Source: Trifolium pratense (lineage: Eukaryota > Streptophyta > Magnoliopsida > Fabales > Fabaceae). Taken from it: a stretch of DNA of 64,000 nt. The stretch spans positions 16,760,337-16,824,336 of the forward strand of contig NC_060064.1 in the NCBI RefSeq assembly GCF_020283565.1, written 5' to 3'. Under the pieces are notes generated by a model. It ran no database searches. It worked only from the letters and a program-made list of their open reading frames with translations, and was not told where the DNA came from. Positions 1 through 12,688 of this stretch are shown here, one piece after another. Position numbers and translations under genes: made by a program. The first letter of the stretch is position 1. Every line of letters starts with the position of its first letter.

Positions 1-25
1 CAAAAAATAAAGGCTATGTTCCTAC

Positions 26-1657
26 CTTCTCCACCCAAGCATCTTTGTAATCCACAATATATGGATTATTCAGTTTTGCAATCAGATTCATCTGTAACAG
101 TAAGGAACTGTGTCATTTTTATACAAGTAGACAGAAAGTAATCATTCAAAATAAGCTTAATGCAACCTCTTAGGACTGAGGTCTGTGAAATCATTACTAA
201 TAATACCATCTTATATTTACAGAAAAACTATATTAAGATGGTACTTGGTACAAAACAAAAATGATGTCCCATATGATGTGTACACTTTATAGCATTTCTT
301 GAACATTACAATATTCAAAAAATAAATATCATTGTCCCATAAGTGCAGTTCAAATGGGAAAAGGTTGTGGGGACATTTGATGTTCTAGGGCACAGCTTCG
401 AATCCGCAATACCATTCTTCTCCACACTTATGGCGTGTGAGTTCTGCTGCTAGGCTCTTTGAAAAAGGGAAAAAAAATATCTTCTTTGGTTTGACCAGTA
501 CTTTAGACAATAATGAACAGCATGGCACTTATCAGATTTTTATTAATGGAATTAATTCGAGGTGAGATTACTAAAGTTATTGGTCATGTTTTTGCAGGCA
601 AGACTACCTCTAGAATTAACTACATATTCCAGATGACTGATTTATTTGTAGTAAAAAAGCATAGCCAATAATGGAATATTCATAGATCACCACAGAAAAG
701 TACAAACAGATAATTGAATTGGACTCATTCATGCAAGCATCATCTATGAGGAAACAGATTGATTGGTGCAGCTTATTCTTCTAGAACAAAGAAAAAAAAT
801 GTAGAAATAAGACTATTGTAAGTAATTTCGGGCTTGTTTGGATTGGCTTATTTGAACCTATCTTCTAACATAATTACATAAGCAATTGTGAGACTGTTTG
901 AGAGAGCTTATAGAAACAGCTTATGACATGTCCATAAGCTATTTTTAGCTTATTTCCATAAGCTCTCCAAAATAACGTATAAAAACTATTGATAGTTTAT
1001 ATGAAAAAAGCTTGACTTTCTTTTATCTCTTGTTATAGAAATAACTTATACATAAGCACTAATATGATAAACACTTTTGTTGTAAGTGCTTAATTAAGTT
1101 GTTTATCCAAACAGAAAGAGCTCTAGTCCAAAAGAGTTGCATATATTAAATAAATAAATAATTGTATGGTGGTTACTCAGTGTAAGTTCAAGTGAAAGGA
1201 TAGGTTACACCAACCTCTTGGTGTGCTGTTCTTTTGAACTTCTCTGTCTGCTTAGCCAAACGAATCTTTTTCAGCACATACCTACCAAAGATTAAATCAT
1301 GAAAATGAAAATCAATTATAATTGAAGTTGATAACTTAACTATATAGTCTTCAATTCCAACAATTAAAATTGAAAATCTCAAACTAGAAAAGAAAATTTA
1401 AAAATTGAAACTTTCTTTGTTGGGTTGTCCATTATATAGCCAAACAAAATAAAAGATTAAATTTTTCTTGAAGTATAGTTCATTTTGCATGGTTTAAGCA
1501 ATTAAGGAAAAAAGCTAAATTTGTAATTGAATTACCTCTTTTTCTCAGACTTATGAAGAACAAGAAAAGCAGAACCAAATGCTCCTCTACCAATTTGTTC
1601 TATAACTTCATACTCTTCCATCTTCTTTGACTTCATCTCACTGTTATCTATCTCCAT
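26..1657 (-). CDS. NEK-family (NIMA-related) serine/threonine kinase, N-terminal exons only
   Basis: Three coding exons are seen: 1536-1657, 1215-1281 and 26-91, all with GT/AG borders and a frame that stays open across each junction. Together they encode the first 85 residues: a short lysine-rich leader, the glycine loop [10 protein letters not shown] (about residues 22-31), the [14 protein letters not shown] strand with the ATP-binding lysine, and the start of the alpha-C region (AHQE, then [13 protein letters not shown]). This arrangement is typical of plant NEK kinases, which act on microtubules, cell expansion and the cell cycle. Catalytic loop, activation segment and C-terminal tail lie beyond the left edge. 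The first ATG (1657) was chosen because the upstream reading is not open in an obvious way; a second ATG 12 codons on ([11 protein letters not shown]) matches the start of many family members and is a possible alternative. The N-terminus looks closest to the NEK5-like plant group, but that subgroup call is from memory. Confidence 0.85.
840..1112. mobile_element. MITE-like insertion in intron 2 of the NEK gene
   Basis: An AT-rich segment begins with CTTGTTTGGATTGG and ends with TTTATCCAAACAG, so the ends are imperfectly inverted (core TGTTTGGAT / ATCCAAACA). Internal runs of AGCTTAT and ATAAGCT alternate on both strands. It has no coding capacity. Similar ends are seen in other non-coding parts of this window (about 30.7-30.9 kb). 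Exact borders and target duplication were not resolved. Confidence 0.45.
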
Positions 1658-2016
1658 GGAAAATTCCAGAAGCTAGAAGACAAAACAGTGAAAAGCACTG
1701 AAGTAGCAGTAGCAGATCCTAATCAGCTACAAACCCAATTCAGGAAATCAAAATTAAAAATATAAAAACCGTTTTTTTATGGTAAATTATGTATGAGTGT
1801 GAATTTCATTACCAACCCTTCTACCCAATTTTCTCATCTAATTAGTGTAATTGAAAAGCATTAATTGGAAGAAGAAAAAAATAAACTTTTCCTAAGAGAA
1901 TGAAGTTTGAAGAGTTTTTCAATAGCAACATTGAATTGAATGGTTTTCACAAGAAAAGATCAGTTAAGTTAACACAATTATGACAATAACTACCCCCTCC
2001 TCAGAGAATTGAACTC

Positions 2017-2018
<2 letters not shown>

Positions 2019-2098
<80 letters not shown>
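2019..2098. repeat. (GA)40 microsatellite
   Basis: Eighty bases of uninterrupted GA dinucleotides. On the minus strand, the sense strand of the NEK gene, this reads CT/TC and lies about 360 bp upstream of the start codon, in the promoter or 5' leader. A second short GA run follows near 2173-2187. CT-rich tracts are common in plant core promoters and leaders, and a perfect tract this long is expected to vary in length between individuals. Confidence 0.95.
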
Positions 2099-2100
<2 letters not shown>

Positions 2101-4616
2101 AATTGTAAAGCAGAATATATCATATCATGCCAAGAAAATTGAAAGATTGATGACTTGCCCAAAATAAAGTGCAGAGAGAGAGAGAGATAGGAGAATGGAA
2201 TGGAATGAGAACAAAACAAAATAAAGTCAAGTAGTAAAAGCTAAGTAGAAAAGGAAGAATAGTGTGACATTTATAAAAACTTTATATTATAAAAATGTTT
2301 GTAGTGGTGAGTGTATTATGATGAAGAAAATGAGATTGAGATAGGGAACTTAAAGAGGACAGATATGGAAAAATAAAGGAAAAGTCTTATTTGGTTGCTT
2401 GTGTTTACAGATTCACAATAAGGAATGTTCCTAACACCATGTTGTGATGTCACACTCCTTGTATCGATGTAGATACGTAAAGCAGATAATAATTTGAGAA
2501 AATGTACGTAATTATATATATATCGGTGTTGTGTTAGTGTGACACTTCACACCAACATATGGTGGATATCATACACATTTTTAATTTGAAGTGTCGTGTT
2601 CAAGAGCTATATATAAAAATTTAAATAATATAGTATAAAATAAAAGTTGTGTGGGTTTGTGCTCGTGTGATGAGCTGGCCAACAACCTTACTGGTCCAGG
2701 GGCATGATTTTTTTATTGATTTAGCACCTACAAGGCTACAACATTCTTAGAGGTGAAGGAATTCTTTTTATATTTTTGATGTATTGATTATGATGATAGG
2801 ATTAGGTTTGAGTATTGTGAATGTTAAAGATGCTAGTTTATGTTAATCTAATGTGGGTCAACAACCAGGTTGTTGTGATTATTATGTTACAATATTGCAC
2901 AATTTAGGTGCTAGGGTTTGTTTAGCTCTAAGAAATGTACTAATAATCATTTCAAAGTATCTGCTCAATAAATGAAATTAACTGTTAATTACTTCTTAAT
3001 CTGGTGATCATAGTGTCAAATCAATAACCTAATGAAATTTGCTTAACCAACCCATGAATGAAAGGTGCAATGACAGTGTACCATATGATATAGAGGTTTC
3101 ACAATACATACATGATCACAAGAAAAACCATACAATAATATCCAAATAATAGAAAACCATAAGATTAACATTTTTTGTTGATCAAATCAAGTATATATCC
3201 ATAAATTCAAGGACAAGTTATTACTGTTGACCTTCACATGCAAATGGCTTTTCAGAAATAAAAAAATAAAAGTAAAAAAGAACAGAAGGGTTACCCTTCT
3301 CTGCTTCCAATATACTATAATTGCCTCTCTTTTTTCCTTTGCAAGCTATATACTTTTCCTCACATGCAAGCATGCCATTGTTATGAGTAAGAAGTTAATG
3401 GTACCTCAGAGACAGTAAAGTTAATAAAGGTTGTAAGGGGGGGAGACTTCAGCTATTGATGAGATCAGTTACTTCTTCTGAAGCATTTATATGGACACCT
3501 ACCCCAAAAGCAACCATGTTCAGTAAGCAGTTATCATTTCTCCTGCCAAAGGCTCCATTTATGAATGATAGTTACATATGAGAAAAACTGGTTATAGTGC
3601 TATACTCAATTTTAAAATTATTTTTAAAAATGGTCTCACCAATCTGTAAACTGTGTCAATCTCTCATAAACAAAGTTTTTTATTTCTTTTGCAATAGAGA
3701 AGATCTCAATACAAGGTTGCCAATCAAAAAGCATACAAACACCATGTTTGTCGACTCCCATTTTAAACAGTCGGTATGTGGTTTGTCTTCAAATGATTTG
3801 TAAGGATTCACAGAACTATTTTCAAAACAGTTAATGGTTGTTTTGTTTCATTTGAATTGTACTAGTATATCATTACTCAAATGAAAATTTGTGAGTAGTA
3901 ATGAGTTGATCGCAAGAAAAAGATAATTCCTGCATAAAGCTTTACCGATCAAATATAGGTCAGGTCACTAATGCAAGAAAAAGTGAGAAAATGAGGAAAT
4001 ATTTTCAAAACACTGAATAAGCAACTAGAAGAGAATGATCATGTAACTTAATATTAAAGATAGTAATGATTATGTAATACTTCATTTTTAAATAATTAAG
4101 ATCAAGAGACTTATAGCTCAAAAGTGAATACGCCTTCATTTTCACAGATTAAAGATTATAAAAGCTACTCATTTTCCATAAACATAAAGCAGCCACTTAT
4201 GCCTTCATAAATTTGTGTTGTTAAGGCCGTAAATCAGGATTTACCGTCGGCTGTTTGCACTGAATTTGCTAAGCTCATTGGAGACTTAGTAAATGTCACG
4301 TAACTTTCATCCTTTTATAAATCTAATTACTTGGCAGATAGATTGATAGTAAATCTTATAAACAAGTACAAACAATTAAACATTCATAAGAAATTGATGA
4401 AAGGATACCAACTATCACTTACTTTCACAACTCATCATAAGTAAAATGGCTGTTTCAAACCAGTCACGTTACTATTGAAAATAAGAAAGAACGCCAAAGT
4501 ACATCCGCGGAAACTAACAACCATTACACTGTATTTGATTACAACATGAAAGGATTCAATGCCATGTTCACACACCTCACACAAATAAATTAGCTATACA
4601 CATAACAGTATGCTTT
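2099..4616. other. Intergenic stretch between NEK and DnaJ genes
   Basis: AT-rich sequence with stop codons in all frames at short intervals. It should contain the NEK promoter (minus strand) on its left and the DnaJ 3' untranslated region on its right. Short open frames at 3227-3418 and 3597-3803 have no recognisable motifs. No RNA gene or terminal-repeat element was identified with confidence. Confidence 0.5.
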
Positions 4617-6905
4617 TTACTTTCCTTTTGATTGCTTTGACTTTTTTGAGGATCTTCCCTTCTCCAACTTTTTCTGTGCAGCTTCAAATTCCTCTTCAGA
4701 AGGTTCTGGCATATCACCTCCACCATACTTCGATACTAGAGAAGAGAACATTGAATCAAACTGGCCTTTCCTCTCGTTTCGGCGTTGTGCTATGACTGCA
4801 TATAGATCTGTTTCAGGCTGCTTATTTGACCTATAGAAAACAATTGATCAGTTTTCAATTACAGTGTCGATCAATGACTAGAACAAGCAAACCTTGGCTG
4901 ATTGACTTACTTTGCTCTCCTCCTTAAAGGACTTGTGGGTGGTTTGATTTCTGATACTTCCTTAGCCCATTTCTGGTAGGCTTTTGTTGCCTTTAGTTCT
5001 CCTGCAGAATACCAAGAAAATAAAACAAACAATGATCAAGGAAGATGGTTAGACATAGAAACTAAGGCCTAGAGCAAATTTCTGACCGAAACCTCAGTCA
5101 CTAAAGTTTAGTTAATGTCCCTTACCAGAAGTTATAGCCTCATCAAGAATATCTTTGAATCGGTGTGAGTCAAGTTTAGCATCTGAACAAAGCATTGAAC
5201 AAAAAAGCCTGCAAAGAGAAGTTCCTCAACTCACGATAAAAAAACTCAAAGCCTCTTACGAGGATGACTCGTGCACAACAACATGAACAAATTAACAGTG
5301 CCTTCTTACCTGTTCATATTCCCCTTGTACTTCTTGTACAGCTCAATCAAATCATTTTTCTCTGAGTCAGATCCCCTGTAGTTTGCTTCAAATTCCTCAA
5401 TTTCAGCTTCAGTGACCTGTGGTTCATTAAAAATAAACATATAAAAACAAGTATACCACAATGCATCAGGAAATGAGATATCGTACATTAAACAGATACC
5501 TTCTTGTACATTGTTCTGAAAAACTCATGAAGATTCTGAACATCTCCTGCAAGATCCTAATTTTTACAAAAGATGAATGAGTCATAGATGTCTTGTCTGC
5601 AACATAGTTAAACTTCTAAAGTAACTCAAATCTAATTGTTGTGCATTTTGTATACTAGTAACTCAATAATATGATGCTTTTGCATTTTAAGTACCAAATA
5701 GAGAAAATCAAATGATTGTCAACTAGTGTTCTTAAAGAACTCATTAGCAAGACTTAAAAGTTGTTATGAGAATAGTGTTATGTATCCCGTCTGAACTAGT
5801 TAGTTGGTTAGAGAAAGGGAGACAGAACATGGGTATACATAATCGGAAGGAAAGAATAGAAAGGACCTCAGGTTACAAAGTGGAAATTGAGAGGGAGAGC
5901 CTGGGTCTCTCAATCTAGGGGTTACTGATCTGCACTATCTCCGTATCTTAATTATCATGTCTAATATTGTATTACTGTGATATTGACCCAGAGACAGAGA
6001 TTTTTAGTCCATTAACACCATTTTAAATATTCATATATCCTGATTCAGTAAATATTAGATAATTCCCTCGAATAAAACTTAACATATGATAAGGGCTTAC
6101 TAGACCTAAGCATTGCCAATTGTAATTCCAACATATTATGCTGGATTAATTGATTTGCAGCAGCAGTATCAATCGGAATTCGGAAAACAACAACAACAGC
6201 AACAACAATAATAGTACTAGTATGAACAACACAACTCACATCATCATCAATACAACCAGTCTCATCATAGATGGCTCGTTTCTCTTCGTCTCCAAGAATG
6301 GAAATAACTTTTTGAAGTTGCTGGAATTTCTCTTTAGCCTCCTGTATGAACACAAGTAATTACAACCACCAAAACTAAAAAGCTAATAAACAAAATAAAA
6401 AGCGCAATCGACAATATAACAAGGAGCCTTAAAGAATCACCTCATCGCCAGGGTTCTTATCCGGATGAAGCCGCAATGCCAATTTGTAATAAGCCTTCTT
6501 TATTTCCTGTTGAGAAGCAGTTTTCTCCAAACCAAGAACCTACAACCAAGTTAACAACTGATTTAGCATATGTTTAGATTCACAATTGAAAATTCCAAAC
6601 ATTTGATCATGTGAATCAAAATTATTCAACTCCAGACCCCAATCTAATACTCAGTAGTAAAAAAATATTGTCTTGCACCGAAAATTTTACAAATGAAAAG
6701 TTAAATCACTTCAATTCAAACTAAATCTAAAACCCTAACACAAATACACACTGTTTTCAACATGGTCATATATTAATGTTGAAACAAGTGACTTAACAAA
6801 AATGCAAACACAGAACAAACTTTAAGGTACCTGGTAGAGAGTCTTTTGAGGTTGATCTTCGATTTCTTCATCATCGGAAACCCTAGCTTTCTTATTCCGC
6901 GCCAT
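4617..6905 (-). CDS. J-domain co-chaperone, DNAJC9 / plant ATJ6-like
   Basis: Eight exons join in frame to 275 residues: 6831-6905, 6441-6539, 6240-6341, 5500-5556, 5310-5416, 5126-5208, 4911-5001 and 4617-4830 (stop TAA). All borders are GT/AG. The J domain spans about residues 22-88, with the HPD motif at 50-52 (LHPDKNP) needed to stimulate Hsp70 ATPase. No Gly/Phe region or CXXCXGXG zinc repeats follow, so this is a class III (type C) J protein. The middle part ([30 protein letters not shown]) and a basic Lys/Ser-rich tail match the DNAJC9 / Arabidopsis ATJ6 family. DNAJC9 in animals is a nuclear Hsp70 co-chaperone that also binds histones H3-H4; whether plant members do is inference. The length is close to human DNAJC9 (260 residues). 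The start at 6905 gives the usual short acidic leader before the J domain. Confidence 0.93.
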
Positions 6906-9307
6906 TTTCCTATAGAGACAGACAGAGATATGTTTGTGTTGTGTGGTTTGCAGATAAAAAGTGATTTTGATGAATTTGTTTGTGTCCTTCTTGTGTTTGT
7001 TTTTAAACTTAAAATCCGTGCCTTTAATCAATTATCAATTAATCGATTAATGTGTTTTTAAAGCAAAAAGGTGTGGTTGTTCCCGCTATCAAATACAGAT
7101 TCTGGTTTTTGCTTATTCTTTTCCCGCCGTTATGTTTTGGTGTGGACAATAGAGGACGTGACCCACACGAAAATCCATCCTATTCTCATCATGGATAATG
7201 CCCAAGGCCCAAACCATTTTTTCAGTTGGGACAAACTTTCTCTAACTACTACGTTCAATTATGATCCCACGTTTCAGATTAAGAGAAAATTTAATTAAAT
7301 TGTATGATTATTTTAAATTTGAGTCGTCTGATTTTAATCGGACTGTCAGATATGTTTTAACTGAATGAGTGTATGCAATTTTGATTCCATGCAATTCAAA
7401 TTCCTACTTAAAAGGTTTATACATTATTGAGGAATATATTTTAGAGTTTAATTGTTGTGCAATGTAAAAATTCTTTACACATATATTTAATGACGCGTTG
7501 CCACATCATTTAATGAATGTGATACATCATGTGTTTTTAAATATCATACATGATGTGTCAGCATATTATTGGATGTATGTGTAAAATAATTTTACACTGA
7601 CGGTGCATATAAATTAAATTATATATTTTATATAATTTCGAATTATAGTTTCAAATAAATAAACTATGTTGTTCAAATTCAAAGTAATGTAAGTGTAGGT
7701 TATTAGTAAATTTTATATTTTAGATACATTGAATAACTAATACACATGATCTAATGTATTTGACAGGAGTGGGTACCTCCCGTGACATTTTTATACAATT
7801 AAATCTCAGCCCTTGTTTTATTTTTGTAGCTTTAATTTTAAAAGGAAAAAGTAGATGGTGGATGCACCAATTGGAGTTTCTCTAATGGGTTTTACACGGT
7901 AGACAATCTCAACCCGTATTTGACATATGTTCACACATCTGCCCTCACATTGTTCGAACACCGATCCTGTATATAAAATATGATATCCTAGTCAACTAAA
8001 CTATGCTTACGAAAACATCTACATTAGGTTAGATAAATTGTATGTACCTTAAAATCAGCAATTATTCTCCTCCAATGGCAACCGCCCGCCTCCACACACC
8101 TGCGGAGGCTAGTTGCTACTATTACCAATAGAAATTGGGTCTAGTAGAATGTCTCTCATAACGCGTAACATTGCGAATTAGTTTAAAATTTCAATCGAAA
8201 ATGCTTATATTTAGTGTATGAAAATACTTTGAATAAGATAAGATTACTTCTTGTTAACAAAAATCTTTAAAAATTTATAAGAAAAAAATATTTATTTTTT
8301 TACGTATTGTATTATAATATTGTCTTCAAAGAAATAGACGAGTCATCATTTTGCTTAATGTTTACTTTACTCTTCTACACACAAATATCAAACATCACTA
8401 ACTTCACATGAATGGTTAATTTTGTTTTATTAACTTTTAAAACTAAAAACTAAGAAAAAAAAAACTATCATAAACATGATGAGACAAAATACTAGTAAAA
8501 AGGTTTGTATGCCTGTGAAAATGTATGTTGATGTAGAAGGGAGTTCCAATCTTGTTGTCAATGTGAAAATTTTATTGACGGATGATATATGTAAGTAGGC
8601 GAAAGTTCGAGCTATTCATGTATTGTCATAAGATCAAATATATATACTTTCTCAAAAATCTATTATAATAGTGATATTACTACTCTTGAGCATAAAAAAA
8701 GTTCGGTTGAAATGAAAGATTTCATCTTGTGTATTCCATAAACTATCCGACAGAATTTAGTCGCCGCTAACAATGATTAATTTAATATTTGAAGGATAAA
8801 TATATTTTTTTTGCGCGTAAATCACAACTAAACACTATAAATTTTGTTGCGACTATGAGCCTGTTTGGCTACACTTTTTTCTTCTTTTCTTCTCCTTAAA
8901 ATAAAAGGAGGGCCAAACAAAATATTTCTAAAGCTCTTTACAAATTAAGCAACTTCTATTTTATGTACAAAAGTAGAAGGAGTTGAAACCAACTTCAAAA
9001 TGACTTTTCGGCAGTTTATGTGCTTTGAATCCTACTGGCCAATGTTTTCTACTCTTACGGTATTTTTTGGCCTATATTGTTTTTTTTTTTTTTTTTGTTA
9101 CCGTCCTATATTAATTACAGTATAACATTTCTCATTTTATTTTATTTTGTTACAATTGTCTTCAAGAACTAGTCATAATTTAGTTTCTATCCCACCTGTC
9201 ATTCGTTTATTTATTTCTATTCATTTTATTTTTGGGTCAATTATTTAAAGATGGTGAAAATCAAGAATAAACATTTAAAGAAAAGTATGAGACAATGGAA
9301 AAGATTA
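6906..9307. other. Intergenic stretch with MITE debris
   Basis: The first 200 bases are the DnaJ promoter side. Around 7480-7610 is an AT-rich repeat ending in the motif TTTTACACTGACGGTGCAT, related to motifs near 10.25 and 10.38 kb. At about 8858-8925 a small element has ends of the GCCTGTTTGGC / GGCCAAACA type. Homopolymer T runs occur near 9079-9096. No protein-coding signal was found. Confidence 0.45.
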
Positions 9308-10080
9308 GGCTAAATTGCAGTTTTCGTTCTCACATTTCCTAATTGTGTGATTTTGGTCCCTCGAGTTTCAAACGAGCGATTTTGGTCCCCCACGTTCTTA
9401 GTTGTGCGATTTTGGTCCCTCTAGTTTCAAATGAGCGATTTTGGTGCCCCACTTTTGCCTCATTTTGAATTTTTTGGTCCATGTTGACTATTTTGACCAA
9501 AAAAACTGCCGACATGGATTTTTTTTGACACATGTCTCAATTATATTGGACAACCTATAATTTTTTTTTTTAAAAAAAAAACCAAGGAAGGATTGCAAAG
9601 GATGCAATAGTTGCAATGTTTCATACCATGACAGATGGAATAGTTGTTCTCATTAAATTGGTAGATCGATTACATAATATGATGACGCTGAATGCATTAC
9701 TGGATGCCAAACAACAGAGGATTGCAAAGGAGACTTTGAAAATTTTTGCACCTTTGGTCAATCGCTTAGGAATAAAAACTCTCGTGAACCTTTCTTGGTT
9801 TTTTATAAATAAAAAAACAATAATTTTTTTATAGGTTGTCCAATATAATTTAGACACGTGTCAAAAAAATTCATGTCAACAGTTTTTTGTCAAAATAGTT
9901 AACATGGACTAAAAAATGCAAAAGGGGGCAAATCTGGGAGACTAAAATTGCTCGCTTAAAACTAGGGGGACCAAAATCACACAATTATGAAACGTCGATG
10001 ACCAAAATCGCTCGTTTGAAATTAGGGGGAGCAAAATCGCACAATTATGAAATGTGAGAGACCAAAACTGCAATTTAGCC
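9308..10080. mobile_element. Long-terminal-inverted-repeat DNA element carrying a host gene fragment
   Basis: The left arm (9308-9591) and right arm (9789-10080) are inverted copies of about 285-290 bp, starting GGCTAAATTGCAGTTTT and ending AAAACTGCAATTTAGCC. Each arm holds degenerate tandem units with the core GAGCGATTTTGGTCC. Between the arms are about 197 bp of unrelated sequence that encode part of a RelA/SpoT-homologue (separate entry). The layout resembles Mutator-like Pack-MULE or foldback elements. No convincing target duplication is visible: the 9-bp flanks AAAAGATTA and AAAAAATTG match only partly. No transposase is present, so it is non-autonomous. Confidence 0.75.
9613..9785 (+). 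pseudogene. RelA/SpoT-homologue (RSH) HD-domain fragment captured inside the long-TIR element
   Basis: A reading frame of about 57 codons contains [18 protein letters not shown] followed by [17 protein letters not shown] and NRLGIKT. These are the conserved (p)ppGpp hydrolase HD-domain blocks of plant chloroplast RSH proteins ([29 protein letters not shown]). Both ends run straight into the inverted repeats, so only a piece of the domain is present, and there is no proper start, transit peptide or synthetase domain. A captured, non-functional exon fragment is the simplest reading. Family recognition is from memory of the motif, and I cannot tell RSH2/3 from CRSH. Confidence 0.72.
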
Positions 10081-10837
10081 AAAAAATTGATAAATAATTA
10101 CTCTTTAATAATAATTAGTGCTTTTTCATACGTGATCTTTTATTTTTAATATATTTGTTCAGTTCTACTCTATATAATTAACTTACTTTTTATCTATGTA
10201 TAAAAAAATAAAAAATAAAAATTTCTTTAACAATCATTTAGTAAAATAATTTAACATTGACGGTGTTTATTAATTAAATAAGCACAATATAAAATAATTT
10301 ATTTGAATATATTAATAATATATTTTTAATAAGCGCAAAAATATATGTTAATATATTTTTGGATATATGGGTAAAATAATTTAACACCGATGATGTTTAT
10401 TAATTAAATTATTTTTATATAAAAAATAACATAATTAAAAATATTAATTTTTTAATGATTATTTTTGGTTTTATTTGAATATATCATCAAATACATTTTA
10501 AAATTGAAAGGAGTATTTGAAACAAAAAAAACATAACATTTGCCAAACAACTTTAACTTTATTTCTAAAACTCTTAATTTTAACTTTAAGCTTAAAGTAA
10601 CTTGCTCATATTTTTTAGTCTAGTAAACAGAATTTTACTCTTAAAAGTAAATAAGTGAGAGCCTAAAATTCAAACTATAAAACTTTGTTTTTTTTTTGTT
10701 TACAATAACTTTTACTTTTACCTATAGCAATATTTTTACCAATCGAATGAGATATGATTTGCTCATATATCCCTCATGTTTTTGGTTCGGTATGGTATCC
10801 ACGCATACAGCTGGACAGCCCATAGTCCTTTCTCATA

Positions 10838-10981
10838 CTCCCTCCGACCTTATTTATAAGTAAAAGTTACTTTTTAGATTTATTGAAAAATTAATGTATC
10901 TAACCTACATTTAAGCTAAATACATCAGTCGTTGAATGAATCTAAAAATTAACTTTTGTTTATAATTAAGGTCGGGGGAAG
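10838..10981. mobile_element. Stowaway-like MITE with TA target duplication
   Basis: The element starts CTCCCTCCGACCTTATTTAT and ends in the inverse (TAAGGTCGGGGGAAG), flanked by TA on both sides (10836-10837 and 10982-10983). At 144 bp, AT-rich and without coding capacity, it fits the Stowaway class moved by Tc1/mariner transposases. It lies about 200 bp upstream of the presumed SAP transcription start, in its promoter. Confidence 0.8.
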
Positions 10982-11189
10982 TATTTTTTTTAAGACCAAA
11001 ATAATCCCAAAAAATAAAAGTTGTAAAAATAAAAATCAAAAGTGAAGGATAAAATTGTAATAAGCATAGTAACAAAAAGGGCAAATTGGTAAAGAAAAAA
11101 CAACCGACTATGGCTAAGATGAAGTTCAAATAGAGAGAACAAGAGAGAGAAACAGAAACGAGAAGAGAGAGGCAACACGATATACTACG

Positions 11190-12688
11190 ATACGACCGAA
11201 TCAAACCCCTCTCTCTTCTCTATCTCTCTGTACTTTCTTCGATTTTCTCGATTATATTGTTATTATTATTCCTCACTGTTCTCTCTTCGTTTTGAGGTCA
11301 GGAATTATAGGATTATACCCTCTCTCTCTGTAATTCTTTTTCTGGGTTTAACTTTTTTTATATTAATCTTCTTCTTCTTGTTACAGGGAACAGTATTTAC
11401 AGTGTCAGGATCGTAAACCCTGCCACACCCAGGTCAGGGATTTCTATATTGCTTCCAAATTTCTACTCTTTTTCTTTGTGTTTTTCTGATAATTTTGATT
11501 AAATTTTTTATTTTTTTTTTAGTTTTGGTGTTCAATTTTGTTTTTTTTTTGGTGGGGTTTTGGGATGGTTTCTGGGTTTTGTTGAAGTGATGTTAATATT
11601 TTGTGGGGGGTTTGAAAGTTGTGATTTTTTTTGTCCCTTGTGTGATTGAAGATTGTTATGATTTATCTAGTTTGTGGGGGTGTTGAAACTTGAAAGTTGA
11701 TTTTAGTTATATATTGGAAGTGAAGTGGTTGATGGGTTTGTTGGGGATTGGTTGCATGCTAGTTAATGTTGATTGTTTTGTGTGTTTATGCATTGGTTGG
11801 AATTTAGTTTTCCTATGTTTTTGTCCAAATTTGAATGTTCATATAGAGGAACTCTTGGTTATTTTCAAATCATTTTTGTTATTTGAACAGCTAAATAGTG
11901 ACACTGTCGTCACCTATGTGTTTATCTCTATATCTACAAAAATACACGAAAACAACGAACTTGACAACGTATTTGACAAACAAATTTTTGATGTCCAAAC
12001 ATAATTTTTCTTTTGAAAATTGGTCATCTGCAGTCGGCTTCACCATAAAGTCAGGTTTTTCCCTGTATCTAACAATTGACTTGACACTGTCACTTATGAT
12101 AAAATTTAATTGAACGTAACCGTGTGTATGTGTGTTGGTATCGTTGTACGAAACCACACGAACACCGGACACGTCTTTCATGTGAATCAGTGGTGCTACA
12201 TAGAATTTGATAACTCTTATTGTAAAATTAGTATGTTATCACTTCTTTCCAAATATTTTAAATTACAGTTATGTTCATGCTACTTTGGTAAACCGGAGAA
12301 TTGCCCAGTTTGAGGTTGCTTGCAGTGACGGGGGCATAAAAAACTTTCATGGTGACGCCACAATTGTGGTTGCTGACCATTGTTAAAACGCTGATCACGA
12401 TAGCTACATGACTTATTATTGTTATTGATAGAACTCTCGTAGTATCTTGCTGCTGATGTCTAAATAGCTTTTTATTTACTATTGTTATTGATTGAACTCT
12501 TGTGTTATCTAGCTGCTGGTGTTTAAGTACTTGAAAGTGACGTTCCTGCATTTGTTTGATTCACAAGTCATAATTTTGCAAGTGAATGTGTGAGATGTTT
12601 GTAGCTATTTTTGTAATGGTTTTTTCTTTTATGTATGTATACATTCTTATAAGGCTGAGGTTCCTTGTGTGCAGGTGGTCATTGAATA
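11190..12688 (+). promoter_or_regulatory. 5' leader of the A20/AN1 gene with two introns
   Basis: Upstream of the ATG at 12689 the sequence fits a CT-rich first leader exon ending at 11296, an intron 11297-11386, a short exon 11387-11432, a long intron 11433-12674 (donor CCCAG|GTCAGG, acceptor GTGTGCAG|GTGG) and a final leader exon 12675-12688. A 5'-leader intron is common in plant stress-associated protein genes and often raises expression. The transcription start is not resolved; the CT-rich run at about 11206-11340 is a likely core promoter or leader. Confidence 0.6.

Noticed and set aside
2001..2219. 72-codon frame on the minus strand rich in Leu-Ser repeats
   Set aside because: It is the translation of the GA/CT microsatellite and has no independent coding evidence.
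9339..9533. Open frame across the left inverted arm of the long-TIR element
   Set aside because: The repeated TKIARLK-type peptide comes from the degenerate tandem units of the TIR, which are non-coding.
11890..12181. Overlapping frames on both strands within the SAP leader intron
   Set aside because: The region is intronic and lacks conserved motifs. Short AGTGACACTGTC / GACACTGTCACT inverted motifs suggest a small TE, but its ends could not be fixed.
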